64,000 nt of DNA from Hymenopus coronatus (GCA_030762935.1 CM060883.1:35301501-35365500); one strand, 5' to 3'. Numbered from the stretch's first letter, positions 44,936 through 56,268 are shown. Numbers and translations are program-made. The notes: generated by a model not told the origin, from the letters alone.

Positions 44936-47916
44936 CTGATGTCCTACACACAGCTTGTGTGAGGAATTAAAACATACTATTTGTAGAAATAGTTTTTAGA
45001 CATATAAAAATAACGAGTGTTAAACCTCAAATCTGCGCCATATTGTTGAGCTCTAACCAAAGGAGAGAGAATAGAAATCCTCATTCATGAGTGTTTTCCA
45101 CTTTAAACTTATCTTCAATTATTGAAAGAGTGCTCACTGTTACCTCTCCACGAATAATTCAGGTTAAATAAAATAATTCTGCTTGAACGAGGTCATGACT
45201 TGGATGTGATGGATGGTCGATATATCGACTCGGAGGTTGTTTTGAGTGGCTTCAGCTGTGACTCAACAGGTGTTCTTGTGATTCTGGACATCCACTGGAT
45301 TGTGTAATGTACAAATACGCATGCTATGAAGGTCATGTTTCTGTAACGACGAAGAGCGATACAGCCCGAACAGTGCTGTCAGAAGCATTTCTCAAAATTT
45401 CGCCCGAATCATTAAAAAGTCGCAAAGTTGAAGTTGCCCAATATTTTTATTAAAATATGTAATTTATTTTGCTAATTTATATACACAAACACACACACAC
45501 ACTCTTGGAATATTTTCAAAAGATTCTTATAACCGGTATCTCTGTAAGTAGAGCACAATCATAATAAATGACATAATATTGGAATAGTAGCTAGTGTGGG
45601 CTGCGCTGACACAGATTCAGGAAAGAGTAAAAGTATGAGGCGTAGAACCCTCGAAAAGCGCAATCTCAGAGGAACCGGCATCGTGGACCTCAGCATCAGG
45701 TGCAAGGAAGCCTCAGCCCCTGCCCCGACACCTCTAATCATTAATGTGCGGCTATAAAATTAGACCCTTGTCAGTCTTAGTAGGTTCTGGTGTTCATTCA
45801 TTCATCTTTCTCCTGAGGCACAAGACTGAGGGACATAACTTTTCAAGATAATTAAAAATACTACTATTTTTGGTACGCGCAGCTCATGCCTTCAACTGAC
45901 TTCCATCTTCCCGCTTAGTTGGCCATTGTTCCATGATGGGAGGAAAGGTGGGGATGGAGAGAGAGTTTGCCATCACTGCTGTATCATTGTTACAATATGC
46001 GCGTGCACGGCTGAATGTCGGATGAGAACAAAGTCAACAGTGTAAACAATCTCCCCAGCCTGTCCTCAAGGAACTTATAAAGAGTAGAACTTGGGTATTG
46101 AAGGTCCCAACATTACTCTTAATATTCTCAGTTTATATACGATAAGCAGTACAATATGATTTTTGTGATCATTCACTACCACTTGCAATGCCGTCTCTCC
46201 TACCACTGACAAAAATCTGGTGATGCGCATGCGTGTCTGATGTCACATGGGACATGCGGGAGAAGGGTGGAAACCATATCCCCCACTGAATTAGGACATC
46301 CGAAGTACAATGAAGGAGGCTATTGGAGAAGGGGAGGGAATGGGGTGGTGGAGTAAGGAATGGATGTATTTTCCTCATGTTTGAATTATGATTTGGAGTG
46401 GGGAAAGAATTATTAAAATGTTTTATTGTTTTTTAAGATTACCCTTAATTTATTAACTTAAATACTTATTATCAGAAAAATAAAAAAACAAACAAATATA
46501 AAGAAGTTTGTCAGTCCTTTTAAAGTAATAGAAAAGTACTAAGTTATTGTAATATTTTTCCATTTATGTGGTGCATTTATGTAAAATTCAATTTCTTTAC
46601 ATGATTCTTTTACTATTGTTTATAATAGCAAACCTGTCTAGCAGTCCCTTTGGTTGAGTTTCTTCCAACAGTCTGATGCTGTTCTTGGAGATACTTCATA
46701 TTATTTCACATCCCTCTCAGGGTAATAACTTTATCAATAAGGACAATAATTTGTTGTCCATATTCTTGTTCCTCTCAAATATCATACAGGTTCTTTAGGT
46801 ATAAGGGCAAATATTTGTATTGGTAATAAAGAACAGTATAATAAACAACACCACTTCTTCTTTTGCGAAATTATAATGTTATTTTTAAGAGTAGTATGTT
46901 TTCAGGTTGGTTGATATCTTCAAACACGCATGGCTCAAACAAGACATAAGTGTTTATTTTCCCTCAGCCGTGAGGTTGGAAGGCGTAACTTGAGTGGGCG
47001 GATCTCGCTCTATGAAACGTATCAGAACTGAGTTTGAATGTTTTTGCAATGCCAGTGTCCCAACACTATCTAGACCAGCAGCTCACATGTTGAGATGTGA
47101 AAACTTTGAATCGGAACAGATAATCTATATTGACAGGAGTCATTTATTTCGCCGCGCAGTCAAGATCATGTCAAATATATCAGTAAATTGTTACCGGATT
47201 TTGAAAAAAAAACTGTTTAACAAAGAGACAAACTAGTAACACACCGGAGTGAAATAATAAAGACATTGCTTGTTTTACAATATCCCCTTCGCTGACATCC
47301 GTTCATTGGTTGTGGTTTGGTAGCAAGATTTCTTATTCAAGCCAATAGGAGACGAACACATATGCCAGTCATTCAAATAACATGCTTATTTTACCATCCC
47401 TTCCGCAGCTTCATTGTTCAAACAATAAGAGATTAGAACAACAAGATAGATGTAAGACGCAATTGATAAGGGAATTCTGTAAATATTAAATTAAGAAAAC
47501 ACGTTAACTAAACGCATTGGAGTATTTTCTGCAATCGACTCCTCACAATTCACTACGAGTAGTTCAAACAACTGAAAAGAATGAATGCAGCCAAAGAGAC
47601 TTGAAATTCTTGACTATACATTTCTGTCGTAGAGGGCCGTACAATTTTGTGGTTATTATGAGCGAAGTCAAGCAGTTTTATTGCTGTAGTAAGATTACAA
47701 AGCCGGTGATAAAGTGTTACCTTTAAGAGCATCTACAGAAATACTCTTTTAGAAAAGAAATAATTCAGAATCGTTGTCAAACATTGTGAATTTTGCTTCA
47801 CTTTCTATTCATTCCGTTTAGAAACTCAGAACTCATATTTACCGTTTCATAGATTTTTGCATCCCAACAAATATGAAATAAACCTATGCATTTAAGGAAC
47901 ATGAAATATGACATTG
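44936..47916. other. quiet region without recognised genes or repeats
   Basis: Nearly 3 kb free of GHR, SINE and transposon signatures, the longest such stretch in the window. Frames of 60-80 codons (45559-45741 minus, 46169-46378 minus, 46994-47236 plus, 47517-47726 plus) have no motif I recognise. A short CA run lies at about 45486-45501. If a host regulatory region or exon exists in the window, this is the likeliest place, but nothing in the sequence shows it. Confidence 0.5.
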
Positions 47917-48365
47917 CTAAGGGTGGTGATTTTTCGTAAATGGACGAAATGTTTATAAAGTCTTGTACTCTTGTATTTTCATTTTTCACAACCTCTAAAT
48001 CACATTTTAATGTGTTTTGAAAATGCGATAAAGTGCGAAATTGAATCAAAATGCGAAACTTATACTAAAATGCGAAATAAATGCGAAATCGACGATTTTT
48101 TAAATTTTACTTTCTTTATTTCTTTCCAGGAATTGCATCCGATGAGTTTGGAATTCTGACACACTTGTCCACCGCACTGACCTAGAATGCGGAACTAATT
48201 CTCTCATCCCTCATCTGTTTGTAAAATGCATATTATAAATCTGAACTTGTCATACAGAAATAAATCAATTTCATAGTTATCAAATTTAAATAAAAATCAT
48301 ATTTTCATATTAACAAATATTAAAGAAGGGGACTTTATATACAAGAATTTGTGCAAAAATGTGTA

Positions 48366-49064
48366 TACAAAAAATCTGATGTGTTCCATTCACATGACTT
48401 TCTCTACATATCTGCAACAAATTATTCTATTTACTTCATCTAATCCAGAAAAAAAAAATAGCAGAAATAGCCTTCTTACTTGCTTCCTCGTTAGTAGAAG
48501 CGAAATAAAGGGGTACAATAGGTTAAGATGATAGAGAAAAGCTGGTTGCTATGTGACTGAAGTTCTTTTGTTTGTATGAACAGGAGTTTACAAATTCCTG
48601 TATGAGAAACGTACGCTTTTCAAAGCTGAAACCGAAAACAAGGAATATCTATAAAACGATCAGCTCCATGAAAAAAAATGCAAATAACTTAAAATTGTGG
48701 GTTTTAACGTGCTGTACATTTTTTGTGCGGTAAGTTTTTGTTCATCTCTTATGGTTTAGTAGTTATGCAAAATGCCGTAAAATTGACCCGGAATAAAGTG
48801 GTCTTCAGTGGCTATTCCCAGAAAATTCAAAATATACGTTTTATTTGTCAGATAAAAATCTTTAATATACGATATTTTAATCAAAATCGTAAGAGCCATT
48901 TTTTAGAAAATCAAAATTTTCGAAAAAAGTTCCATGTAAAGTGTAGTTTGGGGTGAGGGGATTTTTCTCAAAATCTTCCTGTCGCGACCCTGGAAGATAC
49001 TAAACTTAAACACCAATTTTGGTATTCTACTGACTTTTAGTTTTTGAGTTATCATGTTCACCGA

Positions 49065-49104
<40 letters not shown>

Positions 49105-49238
49105 CATTTTTCTGAAAATACTTTTTTTGGATACAGGGGACCCTAAAAGTTATATTTCCGGTGAAATCTCGGTATCGGATATTTTGGTGGAGTGCAATAC
49201 CCTCTCTATGTACATTGTACGTACAGAGAAAATAAAAA
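48366..49238 (+). repeat. GHR copy, subfamily A, full length
   Basis: From TCTGATGTGTTCC to GTACAGAGAAAATAAAAA, with a CA tract at 49066-49101. The terminal palindrome is shortened to a tgtacattgtacgtac-type remnant. Confidence 0.9.
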
Positions 49239-49321
49239 TGAGAACAAAAATCATGTCCTGAAATGAGGACACTAGCCTTATATATACATTGTTGACACAA
49301 ATGCTTATTGTTTATGTCAAC

Positions 49322-49470
49322 AATATTTTATTAAAATAAGAACTGAAGCTTTCCTGGCGACGTATTAATTCAAAATCTTCTCGGGCTTCTAACCAGGTAA
49401 AAACGTTGGTATCAAGCCAAGTGTTTACCTGGTTAGAAGCCCGAGAAGATTTTAAATTAATATTTTATTA
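49322..49470. mobile_element. foldback insertion FB3 with its target duplications
   Basis: The insertion proper (49334-49458) is flanked by 12-bp repeats AATATTTTATTA at 49322-49333 and 49459-49470. It starts AAATAAGAACTGAAGC and ends GAAGATTTTAAATT like the other two copies. Arms of about 33-38 bp (cttctcgggcttctaaccagg and its mirror) surround a 16-18 nt centre (gttggtatcaagccaa). Confidence 0.85.
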
Positions 49471-50203
49471 TTTTATCATTGTTGTATCGGTGTCATTGTT
49501 ATTGTTGAGAGTTCAGTTACCATCTACTAATGTTGTATTATTGTCACATTAAAATATTTCATGAGACCATTCTGTTTATCAGAATCAATTCAAGATGTAT
49601 GTTTTTCTTCAAAATGCTATAAAATGATAAATTGAAAATGTATTAATGCTATAAAATGCTAAATGTACAAATCAAAATGCTAAATTTATGATTGAAAATG
49701 CTACAAATCACCACCCCTAGGCACTATAATCCCAACTTAACGTCTTGAATGGGTAAATATCCTGTGGGGGGTTGTAAAAGAGAACGGTCTTCCAGGTTTC
49801 TCTCAGGAAAGAAGCACATTGGGACAGAAAGCAAGAAAATGTAATGTTGTTTACTTTGATCCACTAACAAGATGAAGTTACAACCAATAAAACTCTTGTC
49901 GGAGAATTCTTTCTGTTTCCTCTCCGAATGCGTGGACGGCCAGTGGCGTTCTCAGCTCTGTCAAGAGAAAAAGTCGTTCGTAATGTCACTAGGAAAATAC
50001 CAAATCCACTTATCAAACTAAAAGTAAACTTGAGCGTTGTGTATAGAAACGCAATATAATTCTTCTTAACTTGTATTTTTCTGATAAGACTAACACATTT
50101 CTAAGTGGTTTCTCCAGATTTTAGCAAGTGTGATCACTATATATGTTTATTCTTTCCCTCTGGAGAAAAATTACCTTTCAAGTAAGACACCAGAAAGGCT
50201 GTA
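49471..50203. other. unassigned stretch
   Basis: Apart from the AAAATGCTAAA repeats at 49610-49720, no recognised feature. Confidence 0.45.
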
Positions 50204-51454
50204 CGAAGGTGGTCTTATAAGTTCTCGGCCTCGCCCAGAGATCGCTGTACTACTTGATGATTTTTCCCCTTGCTTTGGTACACATGTTAATAGATCCTGT
50301 GTTAAATTACAAGTCATTCCAGGCAATAGTTGACTGTTTGAAGCTGCTGTTTGAAACAGTGGAAGCGCGCATTGCTTTGAAAATGGAGAAATTCGAGTAT
50401 CGTGCTGTGATAAAATTCTTCGTAAAAGAAGGTTTAACATCTTCAGAAATTCATTTGCGATTTGTAAACGTGTATGGTGACTCTTCACCTTCAGTTTCCA
50501 CTGTGAAGAAATGAGCGGCCGATTAACAATGTGGCCGTGAAAGCGTCCAAGACGATCCAGGCGAAGGACGTTCAAAAACTGTAACCACATCGGAAATCAT
50601 TGAAAAAATGCATGACACGATTTTGGAAGGTCGGAGTACAAAGGTACGTGAAATCGCTAATGCTCTTGGAATTTCAAAGGGACGTATTGGTCACAACTTG
50701 CATCAGGAATTAAACATGAAAAAGCTTTGCGCCAGATGAATGCTGCGTAAACTCACTGTGGATAACAAACGCATTCGCACGACATTTTCTGAAAAGTGCT
50801 TTGCGCATTTTCAGAAGAACAGAATTGACTTTTTGCGCCGATACGTCACAATGGATAAAACATGGATTCACCACTACATACCCGAATCCAAGCAGCAGTC
50901 GAGACAGTGGACAGAAGCTGGTTCTTTAGCTCCAAAGAAAGCGAGGATGATGCCATCGGCGGGAAAGCTCATGTTTTGGGATGCCAGAGGAATTTTGTTG
51001 ATTGAGTATCTCGAAAAAGGTAAAACTATTACTGGAAAATACTACTCTCAACTTCTAACCAAACTGAATGCAAGCACTCGTGAAAACAGACCCGGGTTAA
51101 AAAAGAAAAAAAATTGTTTTCCATCAGGACAATGCACCTGCCCACAAAAGTGTTTTGGCAATGGGATAATTGAGGGATGTGCACTATGAAGTGCTGGAAC
51201 ATCCGCCCTATTCCCCAGATTTGACTCCCTCGGACTTCTGTTTCCAAAACTGAAGAAATTCCTCGCTGGTAGGCGCTTTTCGTTCAATTGCGGCTGGAAA
51301 TCGGTATTTTGCAGCACTTCCAGCGGAGAGGGGATAATGCCATTGGACATAATGTATTGATATTAGAGGAGATTATGTTGAAAAATAAAACTACTTTGAA
51401 AGCATGAATTGTCGTTTTTCACTATCAGGCAGAGAACTTTTCAGACCACCCTTG
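50204..51454 (+). mobile_element. mariner element, full length, few disruptions
   Basis: 1251 bp between TA dinucleotides (50202-50203 and 51455-51456). The ends are inverted repeats of about 28 bp with about five differences (CGAAGGTGGTCTTATAAG; right end reverse complement CAAGGGTGGTCTGAAAAG). The least damaged DNA transposon in the window. Confidence 0.9.
50383..51388 (+). pseudogene. mariner transposase, near complete with stops
   Basis: Starts MEKFEYRAVIKFFVKEGL (first helix-turn-helix), then ...SVSTVKK and a stop where W is expected (50512-50514). The linker (QDDPGEGRSKTVTTSEIIEKMHD) and the second DNA-binding part (REIANALGISKGRIG) follow. A second W-to-stop lies at 50737-50739. MLRKLTVDNKRIRTT and YVTMDKTWIHHY (first catalytic Asp region) come next, then FWDARGILLIEYLEKGKTI. 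A run of A at 51101-51113 causes a frameshift before the HQDN block (second Asp). The third block YSPDLTPSDF is followed by further frame loss and the end GDYVEK stop at 51386-51388. Two TGG-to-TGA changes and A-run slippage are its main lesions. Inactive. Confidence 0.9.
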
Positions 51455-51477
51455 TATTTTTTGTAGGCTACATCCTT

Positions 51478-51690
51478 GAACCTGGTTGATCATATCGGAC
51501 GATGAATGAAATCGGTGAAATGATACTCAAATGATCTCGGGGTCCATGGAGATTAAATTTACCCAACATCGTCTCCTCTGGATAAATGGAAAACCCAGAA
51601 AGAAGCCTTATCCCTTTAACTTACCCTAAGCGAGATTTGAACTCGCGACCTCTTGAATGTGAGGCAGACACGCACCACCACACTACCAAT
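51478..51690 (-). mobile_element. SINE S1, copy 4
   Basis: Body cctggttgatcatatcggacgatgaatg and the head with B box reversed (gatttgaactcgcg) match copy 3. It begins about 22 bp after the mariner end; its A-rich tail is not evident. Confidence 0.75.
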
Positions 51691-51866
51691 AAGGGCTGTG
51701 TTTTATTCTTTTCTTCAACGTTGCTCATCGGCATACATGTATTAGAATAATACTTCCGATCCAAAGAATAATTATTTAAAACATAACGTTTTAGGTTGAA
51801 CCCTCTGCTTATTTTAAGGACTTCATCTGTACTTCCCAAGGATTCAGTGGCCCCTTCAGAGAAATT

Positions 51867-52487
51867 AAATAAATAAAACCTGAATCAAATACTCATATTA
51901 AATACCAAATTATATGAAATTCAACTGTAATCAGCAAATATAAACAAAGTATCACTAATTTCATCCTGAACAGAAATCTCATCTATAACTTCGCGTGTGC
52001 TATAGAGGCATTCAGCTCCGGATTCTTGAGAGAAGCTTTGCACAGCTGGAAAAGGATAATGGGGGCAGCAATTAAATAAATAAAACCTGAATGAAATTAC
52101 TCATTATAAACACTAAATTGTATGATATTCAACTGTTAATCAGCAAATATAATCATAATAACACTAATTTCATTCTCACTCGAAATCTTAACTATACCAT
52201 TACTTCTGCTGAAGAGGCATCCAGCTCTGGATTCGTGACAGAAGCTTTGTGCAGCTGGAAACGGATTACGGGGGTAGCAATTAAATAAATAAACAAATAA
52301 ATAAAACCTGAATGAAATTACTCGTTATAAGCAGCATATTAAATTCAACTGATAATTACCAAATATAATCAGAATAACACCTATTCATCCCCAACAGACA
52401 TCTCAACTGCACCTTCACAGGCATTCAGCTCTGAGTTCTTGAGAGAAGCTTTGCGCAGCTATAAACGAGTAACGGGCGCAACAATTA
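51867..52487. repeat. tandem array, three units of about 208 bp
   Basis: Units 51867-52073 (207 bp), 52074-52282 (209 bp) and 52283-52487 (205 bp) each begin AAATAAATAAAACCTGAAT. Each continues through a tcaactg...atcagcaaatat block and ends gagaagctttgc(a/g)cagct. By eye they share about 80% identity. A short open stretch is shared (EALCSWKRITG-like, EALRSYKRVTG-like), but frames are not kept through the unit. Not an element I know. Confidence 0.85.
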
Positions 52488-52782
52488 GAAGACACCCCCA
52501 ACTTTCTGCTCTTTCTTCAAATTTATTTCATAATGCTCCGCAATTATTTGGTTTACTATGTAGAACCGAACCTGTCATTTCATTTTGGACAATCACTGGA
52601 TATATCCTTGCTCAGCAGAAGGACGTTTCAGATGCTGCTACTACCATTAAAGCTCTGGAATCTGGAAATACTGCCACAAGCTCCAACATAATTGTAGCGT
52701 AAGTTGCACAATAGATGAGGCCTAAATAATAAAAACTTGAACAAGTCATGAGCAAATATGTACTTTGTAATCTTATGCATTA

Positions 52783-53287
52783 AAAAGTTCCCGGACTGTG
52801 TAAATAACACAGGAAAAAGTTACCATAAACTAATTTACACATAATTCCCTTCAAAATACTTCCCTTGCGCAGTGAAACATTTCTGCCACGACGTGTAAAA
52901 CCACTGCAAGTACTCCTGGAAGCCGTCCTGTCGTAGTGTCCTAGTCGCATGTACAGTAATTTCTATAGCGTTCGAAAATCTTGACTGAAACGTTTATGCC
53001 ATTCATACACCTGAGTTTTCTTCATCGCTGCAGCACCATAGGCTTCTTCCATTATTTTTAATGCCTCTGAGAGGGATTAACAAAACACAAAACCTTTATG
53101 TTCGTGCTCCGTTGCCGACATTATGAAATGCGATAGGCGAACATAGATACACAACAAAAACTAGCTGTCAAGCAAAGACAACAATCATTATTAACCGTCA
53201 TAGACGTCATCAATACCTCAAAATAAAATATCCTTTACTTTCGTATACATTGAAGAGAAATGATACCATTCAGGGGACTTTTTGAAG
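52783..53287 (-). mobile_element. internally deleted mariner-like element
   Basis: The ends are related inverted sequences (AAAAGTTCCCGGACTG at left; CAAAAAGTCCCCTGAATG reading in from the right) beside TA. Only about 500 bp remains between them. Unrelated in end sequence to the other mariners in the window, so it is a separate lineage. Confidence 0.7.
52835..53121 (-). pseudogene. mariner-family transposase remnant (N- and C-termini only)
   Basis: Starts MSATEHEHKGFVF, a stop, then EALKIMEEAYGAAAMKKTQVYEWHKRF (helix-turn-helix region). Soon after, it joins the C-terminal tail RQDGFQEYLQWFYTSWQKC and KYFEGNYV stop at 52835-52837. All catalytic residues are deleted. The N- and C-terminal patterns fit mariner-family transposases of the EAYG/VFEWHRRF type. 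Confidence 0.8.
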
Positions 53288-53344
53288 CTATAATATAACG
53301 CTTACCCATAGTAAGTGGAGGTTATTTTGATAATAATTGTATAC

Positions 53345-53472
53345 AACACATTTAAATATTTACACGACAACAAAATCTATTTCTTGAATTTTCAGCAACC
53401 ATCCTGAGAAGAAGTCATGTTTATTCTAAATAACTTTTGTATAATTGGCAGACCATAAGACAGAAACAATAT
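53345..53472 (-). repeat. GHR internal fragment
   Basis: Minus-strand body (ttgaattttcagcaaccatcc ... ttggcagaccataagacag), cut at both ends. Confidence 0.65.
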
Positions 53473-53479
53473 TTAGCCT

Positions 53480-54312
53480 ACGCAACCCTATGTAGGAGAG
53501 AAGTATTGTAATGCATCCAAAAATTCGATGTCGAGATTTCACCGGAAATATATGTTTTAGGGTCCCCTGAGTCCGAAAAAAGCATTTCTGAAAAAAAAAA
53601 AAAAAAAAAAAAAGGTTCGTGTGTGTGTGTCTGTCTTCTGTCTGTGGACATCATAGCTCCAAAATGAAAAGACGGTTGGTATTTAAGTTTTTGGTCTTTC
53701 AAGGATGACAAACGAGGATTTTCATGAAAATCCACCCCTTCTCTAACTACATGGAAACATTTTCGAAAATTTGTTGTTTCTTAAAAATGGCTCTAACAAT
53801 TTTGATTAAAATACCACATATTAAAGACATTTACACAAAAAATAAAATGTATATCTTGAATTTTCTGGGAATAGCTTCCGAAGACCTCTTCATTCTGAAT
53901 GCATTTTGCTGAATTTTGCATAACTAGTAAACCGTACGAGTTAGAAAAAAACTTACTACCCAAAAAATGTAGACCTCGTTAAAATACACAATTTATGTCA
54001 TATACAATTTTTTCGAGCAATTTACTGTTTCCAAGATATGCCTTGTTATTAGTTTCAGTTGTAAAGTACTCATACCTTTCTGAGAGAGGAAAAGTTCTAC
54101 TTCTGGCCAAGCAAAGAGGCGATTTGCAATGACAATCGCATAACGATAGCTTTTAAAACATTTGACTATCACTACAACCTTAGCTCCCTAAGTAATAAGA
54201 GCATTCTGCTAAAGTTTATTTCGATTAGCATTGTGTAGAAAGAAGAATAATATTTTAGGAAGTTTGTTGAGCAGCTAGAGAAAGTCATGTGAGTGTAATA
54301 CATCAGATTTTT
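53480..54312 (-). repeat. GHR copy, subfamily B, terminal hairpin truncated
   Basis: From ctatgtaggagagaag through the conserved block, an A-run and a short GT tract, to gagtgtaatacatcagattttta. Subfamily-B block at 54118-54150. Confidence 0.85.
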
Positions 54313-55006
54313 AGAAAAATGTCCGTGTGTGTCTGTGTATGTGGGCAGCATAGCTCAAAAACGAAAAGTCCGTTAAATACTAAAACTGGTATTTAGTTCA
54401 GTATCTTCCAAGGATGCGACAAAAAGATTTTCAAGAAAACTTCCCGACATCCAACTACCCTTTACATGGACAAAGTTTCGAATATTTTGATTGTCTCAAA
54501 AATGGCTGTAACGATTTTGATTAAAATGTCATATATATAATAGACAATTACATGACAAATAAGATGTATATCTTTAATTTCCTGTTTATAACCTCTCAAG
54601 ACATCTTTTTTTCTGAATGAATGTTGCGGAATTTTGCATAACTGATAAACAGCAAGAGATAGACAAAAACTTACTTAACATGAAATGTAGAGCTCGTTAA
54701 AACACACAGTTCATGTTATGTACCAATTTGTCGTCGAATTTATCGTTTTTGAGATATTCCTTGTTATTGGTTTCAGGTATAAAATACGTATACTTTTCTT
54801 ATACATGAATTTGTCAACCCCTATACATACAAACAAAGGTACTTCAATCACATAACAATCAGCTGTTGACTATCACTTTTTTCCTTTCGTATCCTTTATT
54901 TCCCTTCTACTGACAAGGAAACAAGTAAATAGAAGCGTAAGCTTTCCAGCAATAATTTGTTGCAGAGATGTAGAGAAAGTCTTGTGAATGGAACACATCA
55001 GATGTG
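54313..55006 (-). repeat. GHR copy lacking its 3' end, abutting the previous one
   Basis: Begins in the gaaaaatgtccgtgtgtg block, just inside the microsatellite zone. It ends cttgtgaatggaacacatcagat. The junction suggests the preceding copy inserted into it. Confidence 0.8.
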
Positions 55007-55084
55007 TTTTCTAGAGTTAACCATTTTGGAGATATTGTTCGTTATTTGTTTCAATTTTAAAGTATTGAAAGTTTTAATTGAAAC

Positions 55085-55137
55085 TACATTTTATTAATGG
55101 ATGCTCTTTAACTGCTTCTTAGCGTCCCATTGTACAT
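55085..55137 (-). mobile_element. SINE S4, copy 4, first segment
   Basis: ttaatggatgctctttaactgc and agcgtcccattgtacat match S4. It is split by an S5 insertion at 55138 and continues at 55348. Confidence 0.6.
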
Positions 55138-55347
55138 TTTTTTATAGTTCCGGAGTCTGGTCGGGACTCCGGCGCTGTATACCCTACTTTTATTTACCTA
55201 CTTTTTTTTTTTTATTATTTTGCTCTATGCTTACTGAATTACTGTTTTTTTTTTCTTTTACACACACACACATATACACAAACATATAACACCCATGCCC
55301 AAGTCGGGACTCGAACCCACGATCGCCAGAAGCCTAGAAGTATCAAC
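55138..55347 (-). mobile_element. SINE S5, copy 1, nested in S4
   Basis: Minus-strand: tRNA-like head with B box reversed as gggactcgaaccc (55303-55315), body with the CA run and AT-rich zone, ending at gactccgg. Flanked by tgtacat (55131-55137 and 55348-55354) as the target duplication within S4. Confidence 0.7.
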
Positions 55348-55482
55348 TGTACATGGGCGTGAGAGACCTCTTTATTTTGCTCAGATGCTTCTTTATCAGA
55401 CTTGAGGTTCTTTTATGCCGTAAGTCTAGGACTTTACTTCGCTTCCGAAGGAAACCATACTAAGGATTTTTAAGCCTGAAAA
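55348..55482 (-). mobile_element. SINE S4, copy 4, middle segment
   Basis: gagagacctctttattttgctcag, gacttgaggttc and gaaggaaaccatactaagg continue S4 between the two S5 insertions. Confidence 0.65.
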
Positions 55483-55676
55483 TAGCCGGTCCCCATGGCC
55501 GCTCAGCAGCGCAGGGGATCGTGGGTTCGAGTCCCGCCTTGGGCATGGGTGTTATATGTTTGTGTAAAAAGTAAAACAGAAATTCAGTAATCAAAGTAAA
55601 AAAATTAGGTATATAAAAAGTAGGGTATACAGCGCCGATCAGACTCCGGAACTGTATTTAAAAAAAAAAAAAAAAA
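55483..55676 (+). mobile_element. SINE S5, copy 2, nested in S4, inverted to copy 1
   Basis: Head CATGGCCGCTCAGCAGCGC (A-box region) and B box GGTTCGAGTCC (55524-55534). The body (gggcatgggtgttatatgtttgtgta ... gtagggtatacagcgcc) ends in an A17 tail. Body sequence mirrors 55148-55320. Confidence 0.75.
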
Positions 55677-55735
55677 TATCAGGGTTTGAACCCGCCAGCA
55701 CGGTAACCACTGCACCACAGAAGGCGGCAGGAAGA
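55677..55735 (-). mobile_element. SINE S4, copy 4, tRNA-like head
   Basis: cagggtttgaacccgcc (B box reversed) and acggtaaccactgcacc complete S4 after the second S5 insertion. Confidence 0.65.
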
Positions 55736-56017
55736 ACAAGGTTATGCTAATTCTTGAAATATTCCAAACGCATAGAAGACAAAACAACAAAGACGCCACT
55801 GTAAAGATCGAGTAGGAAAGGTATGTCAGACAATAAAGATGTCAGTAGAAGCACGAAATGACAAGTCATTGCTGCCAGTAGGCGGGCTGGCCCCTCCACA
55901 GGCTAACCTTAAGGTCGTCGTGTCACGAATTCAGGAGTGCCCTTCTTGACTTCTGTAGACCATAACGAAAACAAAACTAACATAGCGTGCAACACCAGGT
56001 ATTAACAATATATTGTT
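55736..56017. other. unassigned stretch
   Basis: About 280 bases with no recognised feature. Confidence 0.4.
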
Positions 56018-56268
56018 ACACAGAAAGATTCTCCATTCGCATAGCTTTCTCTACATCTCTGTAACAAATTATTGTTAATAAGTTTATTCTTCTACCTATT
56101 TAATGCTAAAATTAGCAAAACGGTCAAATGTTTTAAAATGTGGTTGCTATGGGATTGAAATCCGTTTCTTTGCGGGGCCAGGAGTTGACAAGTTCCCGTA
56201 AGAGAAAAGTTTAAAACTGAAATTAATAGCAAGAAGTATCTCGAAAGCGGCCAACTCCACGTAAAAAT
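56018..56268 (+). repeat. GHR 5' fragment
   Basis: Decayed start (ttctccattcgcatagctttctcta) to ccaactccacg, then replaced by the start of the next copy. Confidence 0.7.

Larger units (their letters stand above)
47917..49720. mobile_element. possible hAT-like or other DNA element with 16-bp inverted ends (tentative)
   Basis: CTAAGGGTGGTGATTT at 47917-47932 is mirrored by AAATCACCACCCCTAG at 49705-49720 (15 of 16). Inside, near the left (48015-48095) and right (49610-49705) ends, are repeated AAAATGCGAAA and AAAATGCTAAA motifs. A GHR copy and foldback FB3 account for most of the interior, leaving about 0.8 kb of own sequence. An 8-bp target duplication is not convincing (4 of 8). Confidence 0.35.

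Noticed and set aside
50171..50590. 139-codon minus frame
   Set aside because: Antisense shadow of the mariner element at 50204-51454.
51867..52487. CRISPR-like array
   Set aside because: Only three units of about 208 bp, diverged, with no short repeat/spacer alternation, in a eukaryotic context.
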